From: Bacteroidales bacterium UBA3684
Lineage (GTDB): Bacteria > Bacteroidota > Bacteroidia > Bacteroidales > P3
Assembly: GCA_002372855.1 (NCBI GenBank)
Contig: DFIZ01000085.1
Span: forward strand, 1-36,106
DNA length: 36,106 nucleotides
Reading direction: 5' to 3'
The notes beneath the pieces were generated by a model, which saw only the letters and a program-made list of their open reading frames with translations, did not search any database and was not told the origin of the DNA. Made by a program: the position numbers and the translations under genes. How positions within the stretch are numbered: the first letter of the stretch is position 1; each line of letters opens with the position of its first letter. Shown here in pieces: positions 16,153 through 23,716 of the stretch.

Positions 16153-16929
16153 ATGTACGAACACTTGAAAATAGAAGAACGCGGCATGGTGGCCATCATG
16201 ACCATCAGCGCACCCAAGAGCCTGAATGCCCTCAACAGCACGATACTGAAGGAGATAGGCGAATACCTGGACGAATTCGACACCCATCGTTTCCGCTGCC
16301 TCATCGTTACCGGCGACGGCGAGAAGAGCTTCGTGGCCGGCGCCGACATCAGCGAGATGGCCACCCTCGGTCCCCAGCAGGGCGAACATTTCGGCAAGAC
16401 CGGTGCCGAGGTCTTCCGCCAAATCGAGACCCTCCCCTGCCCCGTCATCGCCGCCGTCAACGGTTTCGCCCTCGGCGGAGGCTGCGAGCTGGCTATGGCC
16501 TGCGACATCCGCATCTGCTCCGACAACGCCCGTTTCGGCCAGCCGGAAGTGGGCCTGGGCATCATCCCGGGCTTCAGCGGCACGGTGCGCCTGGCCCGCC
16601 TCGTGGGCATGGGCATGGCCAAACAGCTCATCTTCACCGGCAAAAACATCAAGGCCGACGAGGCCCTGCGCATCGGCCTGGTCAACGCCGTGGTGCCGCA
16701 GGCCGAGCTGATGGACAAAGCCATGGAGCTGGCCAACCAGATTTGCGCCAACGCCCCCCTGGCTGTCAGCGCCGCCAAGCTGTGCATCAACACCGAGTAC
16801 GACATGGAGGCCGAGGAGGCCATAGCCTTCGAGAACCAAGCCTTCGGCATGTGCTTCAGCACCGAGGACCAGAAGAACGGCATGCAGGCCTTCCTCACCA
16901 AGGGGAAATGCGAGTTTCAGGGCAAATAA
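16153..16929 (+). CDS. Enoyl-CoA hydratase / crotonase
   Basis: A 258-residue crotonase-fold enzyme, predicted to hydrate crotonyl-CoA to 3-hydroxybutyryl-CoA (or the reverse). The oxyanion-hole stretch is FVAGADISEM (60-69). VIAAVNGFALGGGCELAMAC carries the first catalytic glutamate (E112), and ARFGQPEVGLGIIPG the second (E132), matching the two glutamates of true enoyl-CoA hydratases rather than isomerases or dehalogenases. The gene has its own strong promoter and is followed 70 bases later by 3-hydroxybutyryl-CoA dehydrogenase, which acts on the neighbouring step, so a C4 acyl-CoA pathway is likely. Thiolase, butyryl-CoA dehydrogenase and Etf genes are not in the window, so the direction (butyrate formation or acyl-CoA breakdown) cannot be settled. 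Confidence 0.92.
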   Translation: MYEHLKIEERGMVAIMTISAPKSLNALNSTILKEIGEYLDEFDTHRFRCLIVTGDGEKSFVAGADISEMATLGPQQGEHFGKTGAEVFRQIETLPCPVIAAVNGFALGGGCELAMACDIRICSDNARFGQPEVGLGIIPGFSGTVRLARLVGMGMAKQLIFTGKNIKADEALRIGLVNAVVPQAELMDKAMELANQICANAPLAVSAAKLCINTEYDMEAEEAIAFENQAFGMCFSTEDQKNGMQAFLTKGKCEFQGK

Positions 16930-16963
16930 TGCGCAGCCTGAAGGCCGCGCCACACGACAAAGC

Positions 16964-16991
16964 AATTATTAATTATTAACTATTAATTTTT
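16964..16991. repeat. 7-bp tandem array, AATTATT type
   Basis: AATTATT twice, AACTATT, AATTTTT in 7-bp register, filling the space just before the hbd start codon. It is an AT-only version of the junction repeats. Confidence 0.7.
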
Positions 16992-16999
16992 ATACCATT

Positions 17000-17836
17000 A
17001 TGAAGATTTGTGTTATTGGAACCGGCACCATGGCCAAAGGCATTGTCAAAGCCTTCGCCGCCAAGATGCCCGTCACTATGAAGAGCCGCACCCAGGCCAG
17101 CCTCGACAAGGCCATGGCCTCCATCGCCAAAGGCTACGGCAAACTCGTTGAGAAAGGCAAGATGAGCCAGGAAGCCGTCGACGCCATCCTCAAGAACATT
17201 ACCACCACCACCGACTACGCCACCTTCGCCGACGCCGACCTCGTCATCGAGGCCGCCGTGGAGGAGATGCAGCTCAAGAAGGACGTCTTCACCGAGCTCG
17301 ACGGCATCTGCAAGCCCGAGACCATCTTCGCCACCAACAGCTCGTCGCTGAGCATCACCGAAATTGCCGCCTGCACCAAGCGTCCGGCCCAGTTCATCGG
17401 CATGCACTTCTTCAACCCCGCCGACCGCATGGCCCTCGTCGAGGTCATCCGCGGCCAGCTCACCAGCGACGCCGTCGTGAAGTGCGTCATCGACCTCGCC
17501 ACCGAGATCGGCAAGCAGCCCGTCGAAGTGAAGGAAGCCCCCGGCTTCGTGGTCAACCGCATCCTCATCCCCATGATCAACGAGGCTGTCGGCATCCTGG
17601 CCGACGGTATCGCCAGCGCCGAGGACATCGACAAGTGCATGATGCTCGGTGCCAACCACCCCATGGGACCCCTGGCCCTGGCCGACCTCATCGGCAACGA
17701 TGTCAACCTGGCCATCATGGAGGTGCTCTACAAAGAGTTCGGCGATCCCAAGTATCGTCCCCACCCCCTGCTGCGCAAGATGGTCCGCGCCGGCCTCCTC
17801 GGCCGCAAGACCGGCGAAGGCTTCTACAAATATTGA
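17000..17836 (+). CDS. hbd: 3-hydroxybutyryl-CoA dehydrogenase
   Basis: NAD(P)-dependent interconversion of acetoacetyl-CoA and 3-hydroxybutyryl-CoA. The protein has 278 residues, the usual bacterial length (about 280). A Rossmann start [15 protein letters not shown] carries the GxGxxxxG nucleotide-binding motif (residues 7-14). [13 protein letters not shown] (111-123), the catalytic histidine in GMHFFNP (H136) and the partner glutamate in VEVI (E148) are all present. The C-terminal domain has [15 protein letters not shown] and a terminal [11 protein letters not shown], the standard ending of the family. It follows the crotonase gene and is closed by a strong terminator, so the two genes probably form a bicistronic unit. 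Confidence 0.95.
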   Translation: MKICVIGTGTMAKGIVKAFAAKMPVTMKSRTQASLDKAMASIAKGYGKLVEKGKMSQEAVDAILKNITTTTDYATFADADLVIEAAVEEMQLKKDVFTELDGICKPETIFATNSSSLSITEIAACTKRPAQFIGMHFFNPADRMALVEVIRGQLTSDAVVKCVIDLATEIGKQPVEVKEAPGFVVNRILIPMINEAVGILADGIASAEDIDKCMMLGANHPMGPLALADLIGNDVNLAIMEVLYKEFGDPKYRPHPLLRKMVRAGLLGRKTGEGFYKY

Positions 17837-17860
17837 TGCCTGCGCATACAGCAACAAGAA

Positions 17861-17894
17861 AAACGGGAACCCGCTCGGGTTCCCGTTTTTTTTA
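17861..17894 (+). terminator. Intrinsic terminator of the crotonase-hbd unit
   Basis: AAACGGGAACCC (17861-17872) pairs perfectly with GGGTTCCCGTTT (17877-17888) around GCTC, followed by a T run. The opposite strand also ends in five Ts, so it can work in both directions. Confidence 0.92.
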
Positions 17895-17980
17895 TTTCAA
17901 CTCAATACAAGCATCTTCCGGAAATCCGAATGCATAAACACAAAAAATTGCAGAAACTTCGTTCAACTTTTATTGAAAAC
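17861..17980 (-). ncRNA. Candidate small RNA between hbd and miaA
   Basis: On the minus strand a promoter-like pair (TTTG 18013-18016, 19 bases, TATCTTTA 17986-17993) would start a transcript near 17980 that meets the bidirectional hairpin at 17861-17888. The product would be about 120 nt, with no protein gene beyond a 12-codon frame. This rests only on the spacing of signals; the last base of the -7 element deviates from consensus. Confidence 0.3.
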
Positions 17981-17985
17981 TTTTG

Positions 17986-18016
17986 TAAAGATACGAAGAA
18001 TGTTCCAAACGGCAAA
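17986..18016 (-). promoter_or_regulatory. Possible orphan promoter in the hbd-miaA gap
   Basis: Minus-strand TTTG (18013-18016) and TATCTTTA (17986-17993) are 19 bases apart. The -7 element has one mismatch to TAnnTTTG. No coding gene lies directly downstream; it points into the hbd terminator. Confidence 0.35.
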
Positions 18017-18102
18017 AAATTTTTTACGGGAGTCCGGAATTGTTGTCATTTTCTCCCCATGGTCTTCCGGAAAAGAGGAGGGGAATAAGAGGGAAAGACC
18101 GT

Positions 18103-18140
18103 GGTAAGAAGATGGGAAGAAGATGGTAGGTCAACGGTAC
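18103..18140 (+). repeat. 11-bp phased GGTA repeat array, copy 2
   Basis: Units GGTAAGAAGAT, GGGAAGAAGAT, GGTAGGTCAAC and GGTAC keep an 11-bp period. Bases 18101-18131 are an exact reverse complement of 32141-32171 (31 bases), and similarity continues through the AT-rich flank to about 18182. Confidence 0.85.
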
Positions 18141-18192
18141 AGATTATCAATCTTTTACAAAAGAGGTAATTTTTACTGTTTAACAATAAAAA

Positions 18193-19041
18193 TCATTGGT
18201 AGCGGCGCATCCAGGTGAGCTGCTTGCGGGCGTAGTGCCAGGTGTTGAGTTTGACATTTTGGATGGCGGACTGGAGGTTTTCGGTGCCGTCGAGGACGGG
18301 GAAGAGTTCGCGGTAGCCGACGGTGCGGAGGGTGGAGAGGAGGCGGTAAGGGAGGAGGGTGCGGACCTCGTCGAGGAGGCCGTCGGCCACCATGCGGTCC
18401 ACGCGGAGGTCGATGCGCTGGCGTAGTTCGTTGGTGGTCATGGGCAGGAAGGGCGACCAGGGGGTGCCGACCACTCGCACCTCGACCGCGAAGGGGCGCG
18501 GCGTTGGTTGCTGGCTGGCAAGGAGCTGGGAATAAGGTTTCCCGGTCATGATGCAGACCTCGAGGGCGCGCTGGAGGCGGACGGGGTTGCGGAGGTCGAC
18601 GCGGGCGTAGTAGTCGGGGTCGAGGAGTTGCAACTGGGCGCGCTTCTCCTCGAGGGGCATCTGCTGCAGGCGTGCGCGGAGTTCGGGCGTGGGGTCGGGC
18701 ATGGAGGAGACGCCGAGGCGCAGAGCGTCGACATAGAGGCCGCTGCCGCCGACGGCGAGGACGACATCGTGGCGGGCGAAGAGGCGGTCGAGGAGGGCGA
18801 GGGCGTCGTGCTCGTAGTCGGAAATGTTGTAAGGCTCGGTGACCGAGCGGCAGGCGACGAAATGGTGGGGTGCGGCGGACAGCTCGTCGTCGGAGGGGCG
18901 TGCCACACCGATGCGCAGCTCGCGGTAGAACTGGCGCGAGTCGCAGGAGAGGATTTCGGTGCCGAGCTCGCGGGCCAGACGGATGGCGTAGGCGGTCTTG
19001 CCCGAGGCCGTGGGGCCGGTGAGGACGAGGAGCTTTTTCAT
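18193..19041 (-). CDS. miaA: tRNA dimethylallyltransferase
   Basis: Transfers a dimethylallyl group to N6 of A37 in tRNAs reading UNN codons. The protein has 282 residues, slightly short for the family. The P-loop GPTASGKT is near the N-terminus, followed by ILSCDSRQFYRELRIGVARPS, which aligns with the family's DSxQxY and GTAKPS-type blocks. AVGGSGLYVDAL matches the GGTGLY motif, NPVRLQRALEV the NxxRxxRALE motif, and TVGYREL the VGYxEL motif, ending with HYARKQLTWMRR. ATG 19041 is chosen because the TTG at 19059 upstream lies inside an 8-bp repeat. It is the last gene of the run dnaG, sigma-54 activator, aroA, miaA; the repeat at 19046-19093 fills the aroA-miaA gap. Confidence 0.94.
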   Translation of the reverse strand: MKKLLVLTGPTASGKTAYAIRLARELGTEILSCDSRQFYRELRIGVARPSDDELSAAPHHFVACRSVTEPYNISDYEHDALALLDRLFARHDVVLAVGGSGLYVDALRLGVSSMPDPTPELRARLQQMPLEEKRAQLQLLDPDYYARVDLRNPVRLQRALEVCIMTGKPYSQLLASQQPTPRPFAVEVRVVGTPWSPFLPMTTNELRQRIDLRVDRMVADGLLDEVRTLLPYRLLSTLRTVGYRELFPVLDGTENLQSAIQNVKLNTWHYARKQLTWMRRYQ

Positions 19042-19045
19042 GATT

Positions 19046-19093
19046 GGCTGGGTGGACAAGTGACTGAGTGGCTGAGTTGCTGAGTTGCTGAGT
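19046..19093. repeat. 8-bp tandem array, GGCTGAGT type
   Basis: GGCTGGGT, GGACAAGT, GACTGAGT, GGCTGAGT, TGCTGAGT, TGCTGAGT in 8-bp register. It lies between the aroA stop and the miaA start and belongs to the same family as 12375-12422, but in the opposite orientation relative to the genes. Confidence 0.85.
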
Positions 19094-19101
19094 GGGAGCT
19101 G

Positions 19102-20346
19102 TTACTGCTTGTTGTTCAGGACCAGGTCGAATTGTTCCCAGAATTCGGGGAAGGATTTGTCGACCACTTCGGGGGCTTCGATCTGGAGGTCGGGGAAGCG
19201 GAGACGCAGGGGTGCGAAGGCCATGGCGATGCGATGGTCGTTCCAGGTGCGGACGGGCTCGACGGGGTGGAGCTCGGAGGGGAGGATGACCATTTCCTCG
19301 GCCGAGCAGACGACGTTGCCCCCCATGCGCTGCAGCTCCTCGGAGATGGCCTGCATGCGGTCGCTCTCCTTGAGGGCGATGTTGCTGACGCCCTTGAGGG
19401 TGGCCTTGACTCCGGCAGCGGCGGCGGCCACGGCGAAAGTGGGGACGAGGTCGGGGCAGTCGATGCAGTTGAACTGGACCTTGGGCGACAGGGGACGGCC
19501 CTCGAGGGGGCCCTGGATGGTGATGGACCGGGAGGCGGAGCGATAGGGCGAGCGCACCTCGACAGACTGGACGCCGAGCATGCGGAAGAAGGTGTCGGTG
19601 GCGCTGTCGCCCTGGCAGGAGTCGAGCTGGAGCCCGAGGAGGCGTATGCGCAGGTCGGGACGCAGGAGGGCCATGGTGTAGAAATAGGAGGCCGACGACC
19701 AGTCGCGCTCCACGGAGATGGAGGCGGACTTGGGTTTGCCCTCAAAAGGCTGAACATAGTAGGTGCGGCCATTGGAGGAGCGGCGCACCTCGATGCCTGC
19801 CTGGCGCAGGGCGTCGCAGGTCATTTCGATGTAGGGGCGCGAGGTGGGACGCTGGGTCATGGTGAGGGATATGCCTTCGGGCATGCGCGGAGCGATGAGC
19901 AGCAGGGCGCTGACGAACTGGCTGCTGAGCAGGGGGTCGACGGAGACGGTGCGGCGCGTGGGTATGCCGCCCTGGATGTGGACGGGCAGGAAGCCCTCGT
20001 TGTCGGTGCATTCGACGCGGAGACCCATCTGGCGGAGGGCGTCGATGAGGGGCGCCATGGGACGCTGGCAGAGGCGCTCGTCGCCGGTGAGGGTGTGATG
20101 GCCGGGGGTGATGGCCAGCAGGGGCATCAGGAAGCGGGCCACGGAGCCGGCGTTGGCACAATAGTACACGTTGGAGCCACCGCCGCTTTCGAGCTGCGAC
20201 AGCAGACGGCGCAGCAGGCGCGTGTCGCCCGAGGTGGAGGGTTTGCTGATGCGGAAATGGCCGCCGGTGAGATGGTTGATCATCAGCCAGCGGTTGCTCA
20301 TGCTCTTGGAGGCAGGCAATGTGATGCGAATGTCGTTGGTATTCAT
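19102..20346 (-). CDS. aroA: 3-phosphoshikimate 1-carboxyvinyltransferase (EPSP synthase)
   Basis: Joins phosphoenolpyruvate and shikimate-3-phosphate in aromatic amino-acid synthesis. About 414 residues. Motifs in order: LPASKSMSNRWLMI (shikimate phosphate/PEP-binding lysine and serine), NAGSVARFLMPLLA (a variant of the usual NAGTAMR), DERLCQRPMAPLIDALRQMG, SSQFVSALLL, the glutamine-arginine region TMTQRPTSRPYIEMT, DWSSASYFYTMALL, the catalytic aspartate region CIDCPDLVPT, LKESDR and finally TWNDHRIAMAFAPL. The start ATG 20346 is 13 bases after the stop of the sigma-54 activator gene. The NAGS-VAR variation would be worth noting for inhibitor-binding predictions, but the catalytic residues look complete. 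Confidence 0.95.
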   Translation of the reverse strand: MNTNDIRITLPASKSMSNRWLMINHLTGGHFRISKPSTSGDTRLLRRLLSQLESGGGSNVYYCANAGSVARFLMPLLAITPGHHTLTGDERLCQRPMAPLIDALRQMGLRVECTDNEGFLPVHIQGGIPTRRTVSVDPLLSSQFVSALLLIAPRMPEGISLTMTQRPTSRPYIEMTCDALRQAGIEVRRSSNGRTYYVQPFEGKPKSASISVERDWSSASYFYTMALLRPDLRIRLLGLQLDSCQGDSATDTFFRMLGVQSVEVRSPYRSASRSITIQGPLEGRPLSPKVQFNCIDCPDLVPTFAVAAAAAGVKATLKGVSNIALKESDRMQAISEELQRMGGNVVCSAEEMVILPSELHPVEPVRTWNDHRIAMAFAPLRLRFPDLQIEAPEVVDKSFPEFWEQFDLVLNNKQ

Positions 20347-20359
20347 GGGCTGAAGGGGG

Positions 20360-21580
20360 CTAGTCGATGATGTTGTATCCTTTGAGTTTGCGGTAGAGTG
20401 TGCGTTCGGAGATGTGGAGGTCGGCGGCGGTCTGCTTGCGGTTACCCTGGTTGTGCTCGAGGGCACGAAGGATGGCGCGGCGCTCGCGGTCCTCGAGGCT
20501 TACGGCCTCGTCCTCGATAATCTCGGGGGTGACGAAGTCGTCGTCCTGAGGGAGCGGCTGAGTGGCCGGATGGCTGATTATCTGTGTGGGGGTGCCGCCA
20601 CCCAGCGGCATGGCGGTGCCGGAGGCCAGCCGGGAGACCATCTGGCGTAGGTCGTTGATTTCGCCGCGAAGCTCGTTGATCATCTGGCCCATGGAGAGGG
20701 CTTTGAGGAGGAGTTCGCGGTCGGTGATCTGGCTGGCGGCAGCGGGGGCAGCGGCTTCGGGCACAATGGCCGGCATGCGCTCGGCGGGGATGTAGGAGAG
20801 GTAGTTCTGCAGGATGTCGGGGGTGATGCTGCGCTCGGTCTCGACGACGGCAATCTGTTCGGTGATGTTCTTCAACTCGCGCACGTTGCCGTACCAGGGA
20901 TAGTTCATGAGCATGGTGCGTGCGTCCTCGGTGAGGACGATGGGGGGCATGTGGTATTTCTCGGCCACGTCGGAGGAGAACTTGCGGAAGAGCAGGGGTA
21001 TGTCCTCCTTGCGTTCGCGGAGAGGAGGCAGATAGATGGAGAGCTGGTTGAGGCGATAGTAGAGGTCCTCGCGGAAGCGGCCTTCGCGGACGGCGCGGAC
21101 AATGTCGACATTGGTGGCGGCAACGACACGGACGTCGATTTTCTGTGCCGTGGAGCTGCCGACGGGGATGATTTCGCCGTTTTCGAGCACGCGGAGCAGC
21201 TTGACCTGCATGGCCAGGGGCAGTTCGCCGATTTCGTCGAGGAAGATGGTGCCGCCGTCGGCTTCCTCGAAGTAGCCCTTGCGGGAACGGTCGGCGCCGG
21301 TAAAGGCCCCTTTGACATGGCCGAAGAGTTCGCTCTCGATGGTGCCCTCGGGGATGGCTCCGCAGTTGACGGAGATGAGTCCCCTACCCTGCCGCACATG
21401 TTTGCGGGTGCTGTTCTCGTGGATGATGCGCGAAAAGACGTCCTTGCCCACGCCGCTCTCGCCGGTGATGAGGATGGAGAGGTTGGTGGGGGCCACCTGG
21501 ATGGCCTTGTTGAGAGCCATGAGGAGTTTAGGATCGTTTCCTATGATGTCGTAGCGTTGTTTAAGAGTCTGTATGTCCAA
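20360..21580 (-). CDS. Sigma-54-dependent transcriptional activator without receiver domain
   Basis: An AAA+ activator that remodels RNA polymerase-sigma54 to open promoters. Walker A GESGVGKDVF is near residues 39-48, ELFGHVKGAFTGAD carries the GAFTGA sigma54-contact loop, GGTIFLDEIGELP is Walker B, and RFREDLYYRLNQLSI plus WYGNVRELKN carry the arginine-finger and sensor II regions. The C-terminus ends in a Fis-type helix-turn-helix (NRKQTAADLHISERTLYRKLKGY). There is no N-terminal receiver or other sensor domain; the protein starts almost directly with the AAA+ module, as in a conserved Bacteroidota family. In Bacteroides, from memory, that family member sits beside lptE and secG; here it lies between dnaG and aroA. 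The linker peptide ISHPATQPLP is encoded by an 8-bp repeat (20556-20579). Target promoters are unknown. Confidence 0.93.
   Translation of the reverse strand: MDIQTLKQRYDIIGNDPKLLMALNKAIQVAPTNLSILITGESGVGKDVFSRIIHENSTRKHVRQGRGLISVNCGAIPEGTIESELFGHVKGAFTGADRSRKGYFEEADGGTIFLDEIGELPLAMQVKLLRVLENGEIIPVGSSTAQKIDVRVVAATNVDIVRAVREGRFREDLYYRLNQLSIYLPPLRERKEDIPLLFRKFSSDVAEKYHMPPIVLTEDARTMLMNYPWYGNVRELKNITEQIAVVETERSITPDILQNYLSYIPAERMPAIVPEAAAPAAASQITDRELLLKALSMGQMINELRGEINDLRQMVSRLASGTAMPLGGGTPTQIISHPATQPLPQDDDFVTPEIIEDEAVSLEDRERRAILRALEHNQGNRKQTAADLHISERTLYRKLKGYNIID
20556..20579. repeat. 8-bp repeat units inside the sigma-54 activator gene
   Basis: GGCTGAGT, GGCCGGAT, GGCTGATT: three units of the family found between genes at 12375 and 19046. 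They are translated on the minus strand as part of the flexible linker between the AAA+ and DNA-binding domains. Confidence 0.65.
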
Positions 21581-21597
21581 GGTTATTTCTTTTTTGT

Positions 21598-23616
21598 TTA
21601 ATCAATTACACGATGCAAAGCCATGCCGATTTTGCGGCGGAGTTCGATGAGTTGCTTCTTTTCGGCGATGAGGTTGAACATGCTTTCATCGTCCTGAGCG
21701 AAGCGGAAGCGCTGGGCATTGTCGGCGATGCGGGCGTTGATGCAGCCCAGCTTGAAGGTGAGGAGTGTATCGGTGAGGTCGGCCTGAAGATTGTCCTCGA
21801 TGGAAGGCACAAATATCTGTTTCTCGCGCCAGGAGTTGCTGATGCGGAGCGTGTCGAGCATAAGCGAGATGGCGAAGGTGCGGAGGGCGTCGTCGTCGAT
21901 GGTGATGAAATGGGAGGCGTCGGGGGCGTCGCCACGGGCAAGGGCGTCGCAATAGTAGAGGTAGATCTTCTGGCAGAGGGGGTCGGTGAAGGAGAGCTCG
22001 TCGCCCTGGAGGTCGCCGACGATGGCTTCGGCGACGGTGTAAGAAATCTCCTGGGTGGTGCCGTCGTCGGCCGGGACAGCCTGGGTGATGGTCCTGTCGC
22101 CATAGTTGAGCAAGAGCTGGATGAGATGGCGTTCGGCGGCAGGAGCCTGCGGAATGAGACCGGGCGCCGGCGTTTCCGATACGGGTACAGCTTCGGACGG
22201 AGTGTCGGGGGAGGGCTGCTGTTCGGCCGGACTGGTTTGCTCGGTCGGAGTAGACTGGCCACCGCGCTCTTCGATGGCCTTGAGGCGGTTTTGGTTGACA
22301 GCTTTGGCCAGTTCGGAAGCGAGGGCCTCCTCGGGGACATTGAGCAAATGGGAGCACTGGGAAATATACTCGGTGCGTTCGAGAAGGTCGGGGACAAGGG
22401 CAATGGTGTTGACTGTTTCCTTGACAAGCTCGGCCTTGCGGATGGGGTCGTTCTTGACACCGTCGAGGAGGACACGCGTCTTGAACATAACGAAGTTGTC
22501 CTCGTGGGAGGCCAGATAGTCCTGCAGCTGGGAAGAGCCGTATTTTTGGGCATAGCTGTCGGGGTCCTCGCCGTCGGGGAAAAGGACAACACGCACATGC
22601 ATGCCCTCGGCGAAGAGAAGATTGACCGCACGGAGGGCTGCCTTGATGCCGGCGGAGTCGCCATCGTAGAGGACGGTGACATTGGGGGTGTAGCGCTTGA
22701 TGAGCCGAATCTGCTCGGTGGTGAGGGAGGTGCCGCAGGAGGCCACGGTGTTCTCCACGCCGGATTGGTGCATTGAGATGACGTCGATGTTGCCCTCGAC
22801 GAGGTAGCACTTGTTGGCCTTGGCGATGGCAGAACGGGCCTGATAGAGACCGTAGAGGGTACGACTCTTGTTGTAGATGTCGGAGTCGGGGGAGTTGACA
22901 TACTTGGCGGCCTGTTTCTCCGAGCTGAGCACACGGCCGGAGAAACCCAGGACACGGCCGGAGATGCTGTAGATCGGGAACATGACACGGCCACGGAAAC
23001 GGTCGTAGGAGCGGCGCTTGGCGGCCGGCTGTCCGTCTTCGGCCTCGCGGAAGATGGTGAGACCCGTCTTTTCGAGGACGGCATCGCTGTAACCGTTGCG
23101 GCGGGCATGGTCGGTGAAGTTGCTCCACTCGTCGAGACAGTAGCCGAGGCCAAAGTTTTTGATGACCTCGTCGCTGAGACCACGGCTGTGGAAATAGCTG
23201 AGGCCAACAGCGCGGCCCATCTCATCGTTGTAGAGAAGGTCGGCGAAATATTTCTGCGCAAACTCAGAAACATGGAAGAGGGCGTCGCGCTCGTTCTGGC
23301 GTTCCTTCTGTTCCTGGGTCTGTTCTTCTTCCTGAATCTCGATATTGTACTTCTGGGCCAGATAACGCAATGCTTCGGGATAGGTGAAATGCTCATGCTT
23401 TTTCAGGAAAGCAACAACATCGCCGGCTTCGCCGCAGCCAAAGCATTTGAAAATGCCTTTGGAGGGCGAGACATAGAAGGAGGGGGTCTTCTCGTTGTGG
23501 AACGGGCAGCAGCCAATGTGGTTGGCTCCGCGTTTCTTGAGCGATACGAAGTCCCCAATCACCTCCTCGATGCGGGCGGCGTCCATAATGCGTTGTATGG
23601 TCTCTTGGTCAATCAT
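21598..23616 (-). CDS. dnaG: DNA primase
   Basis: Synthesises RNA primers for replication. 672 residues from ATG 23616. The N-terminal CHC2 zinc-binding domain has CCPFHNEKTPSFYVSP then FKCFGCGEAGDVVAF (residues about 35-70). The catalytic core includes YDRFRGRVMFPI, FSGRVL and NSPDSDIYNKS. The TOPRIM residues appear as LVEGNIDVISMHQSG (metal-binding glutamate), VLYDGDSAG and FPDGEDPDSY. A low-complexity Pro/Ser/Thr linker (about 455-500) precedes the C-terminal region that would contact the DnaB helicase. The promoter's -7 element at 23630-23637 leaves a leader of only about 8 bases. The sigma-54 activator, aroA and miaA follow with gaps of 17, 13 and 60 bases, suggesting one transcript led by dnaG. 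Confidence 0.95.
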   Translation of the reverse strand: MIDQETIQRIMDAARIEEVIGDFVSLKKRGANHIGCCPFHNEKTPSFYVSPSKGIFKCFGCGEAGDVVAFLKKHEHFTYPEALRYLAQKYNIEIQEEEQTQEQKERQNERDALFHVSEFAQKYFADLLYNDEMGRAVGLSYFHSRGLSDEVIKNFGLGYCLDEWSNFTDHARRNGYSDAVLEKTGLTIFREAEDGQPAAKRRSYDRFRGRVMFPIYSISGRVLGFSGRVLSSEKQAAKYVNSPDSDIYNKSRTLYGLYQARSAIAKANKCYLVEGNIDVISMHQSGVENTVASCGTSLTTEQIRLIKRYTPNVTVLYDGDSAGIKAALRAVNLLFAEGMHVRVVLFPDGEDPDSYAQKYGSSQLQDYLASHEDNFVMFKTRVLLDGVKNDPIRKAELVKETVNTIALVPDLLERTEYISQCSHLLNVPEEALASELAKAVNQNRLKAIEERGGQSTPTEQTSPAEQQPSPDTPSEAVPVSETPAPGLIPQAPAAERHLIQLLLNYGDRTITQAVPADDGTTQEISYTVAEAIVGDLQGDELSFTDPLCQKIYLYYCDALARGDAPDASHFITIDDDALRTFAISLMLDTLRISNSWREKQIFVPSIEDNLQADLTDTLLTFKLGCINARIADNAQRFRFAQDDESMFNLIAEKKQLIELRRKIGMALHRVID

Positions 23617-23629
23617 AAGATTCGGGGTG

Positions 23630-23637
23630 CAAAGATA
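23630..23637 (-). promoter_or_regulatory. -7 promoter element of the dnaG operon
   Basis: Minus-strand TATCTTTG, the same -7 sequence as at 149-156. No TTTG is seen at the -33 position (an AT-rich run instead). The predicted start near 23624 leaves a very short leader before ATG 23616. Confidence 0.55.
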
Positions 23638-23655
23638 CGATTTTTTTTTGATATA

Positions 23656-23695
23656 TATAATATAAAAAAGCACCATTCCTGAGAATGGTGCTTTT
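23656..23695 (-). terminator. Intrinsic terminator after the CUB/P-domain/PKD gene
   Basis: AAAAGCACCATTC (23666-23678) pairs perfectly with GAATGGTGCTTTT (23683-23695) around a 4-base loop. Read on the minus strand it ends in a T-rich tail, 22 bases past the stop at 23717. Confidence 0.88.
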
Positions 23696-23716
23696 AAATG
23701 TTGAATTACAAAGGAG

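Larger units (their letters stand above)
17837..18192. other. Intergenic region between convergent hbd and miaA
   Basis: This 356-base gap contains the hbd terminator (17861-17894), a possible minus-strand promoter (17986-18016) that could drive a short RNA ending at that terminator, and, at about 18030-18180, the second copy of the 11-bp repeat element with its upstream stem (CCATGGTCTT 18057-18066 with AAGACCGTGG 18095-18104, one G-T pair). I find no convincing protein gene. Confidence 0.65.

Noticed and set aside
20360..20466. N-terminal extension of aroA back to 20466
   Set aside because: It would overlap the sigma-54 activator's helix-turn-helix coding region and adds a low-complexity Ser/Thr/Pro segment; ATG 20346 gives a normal EPSP synthase start.
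21606..23396. Second minus-strand frame overlapping dnaG
   Set aside because: Ser/Pro/Arg-rich frame-shifted reading of dnaG with no motif.
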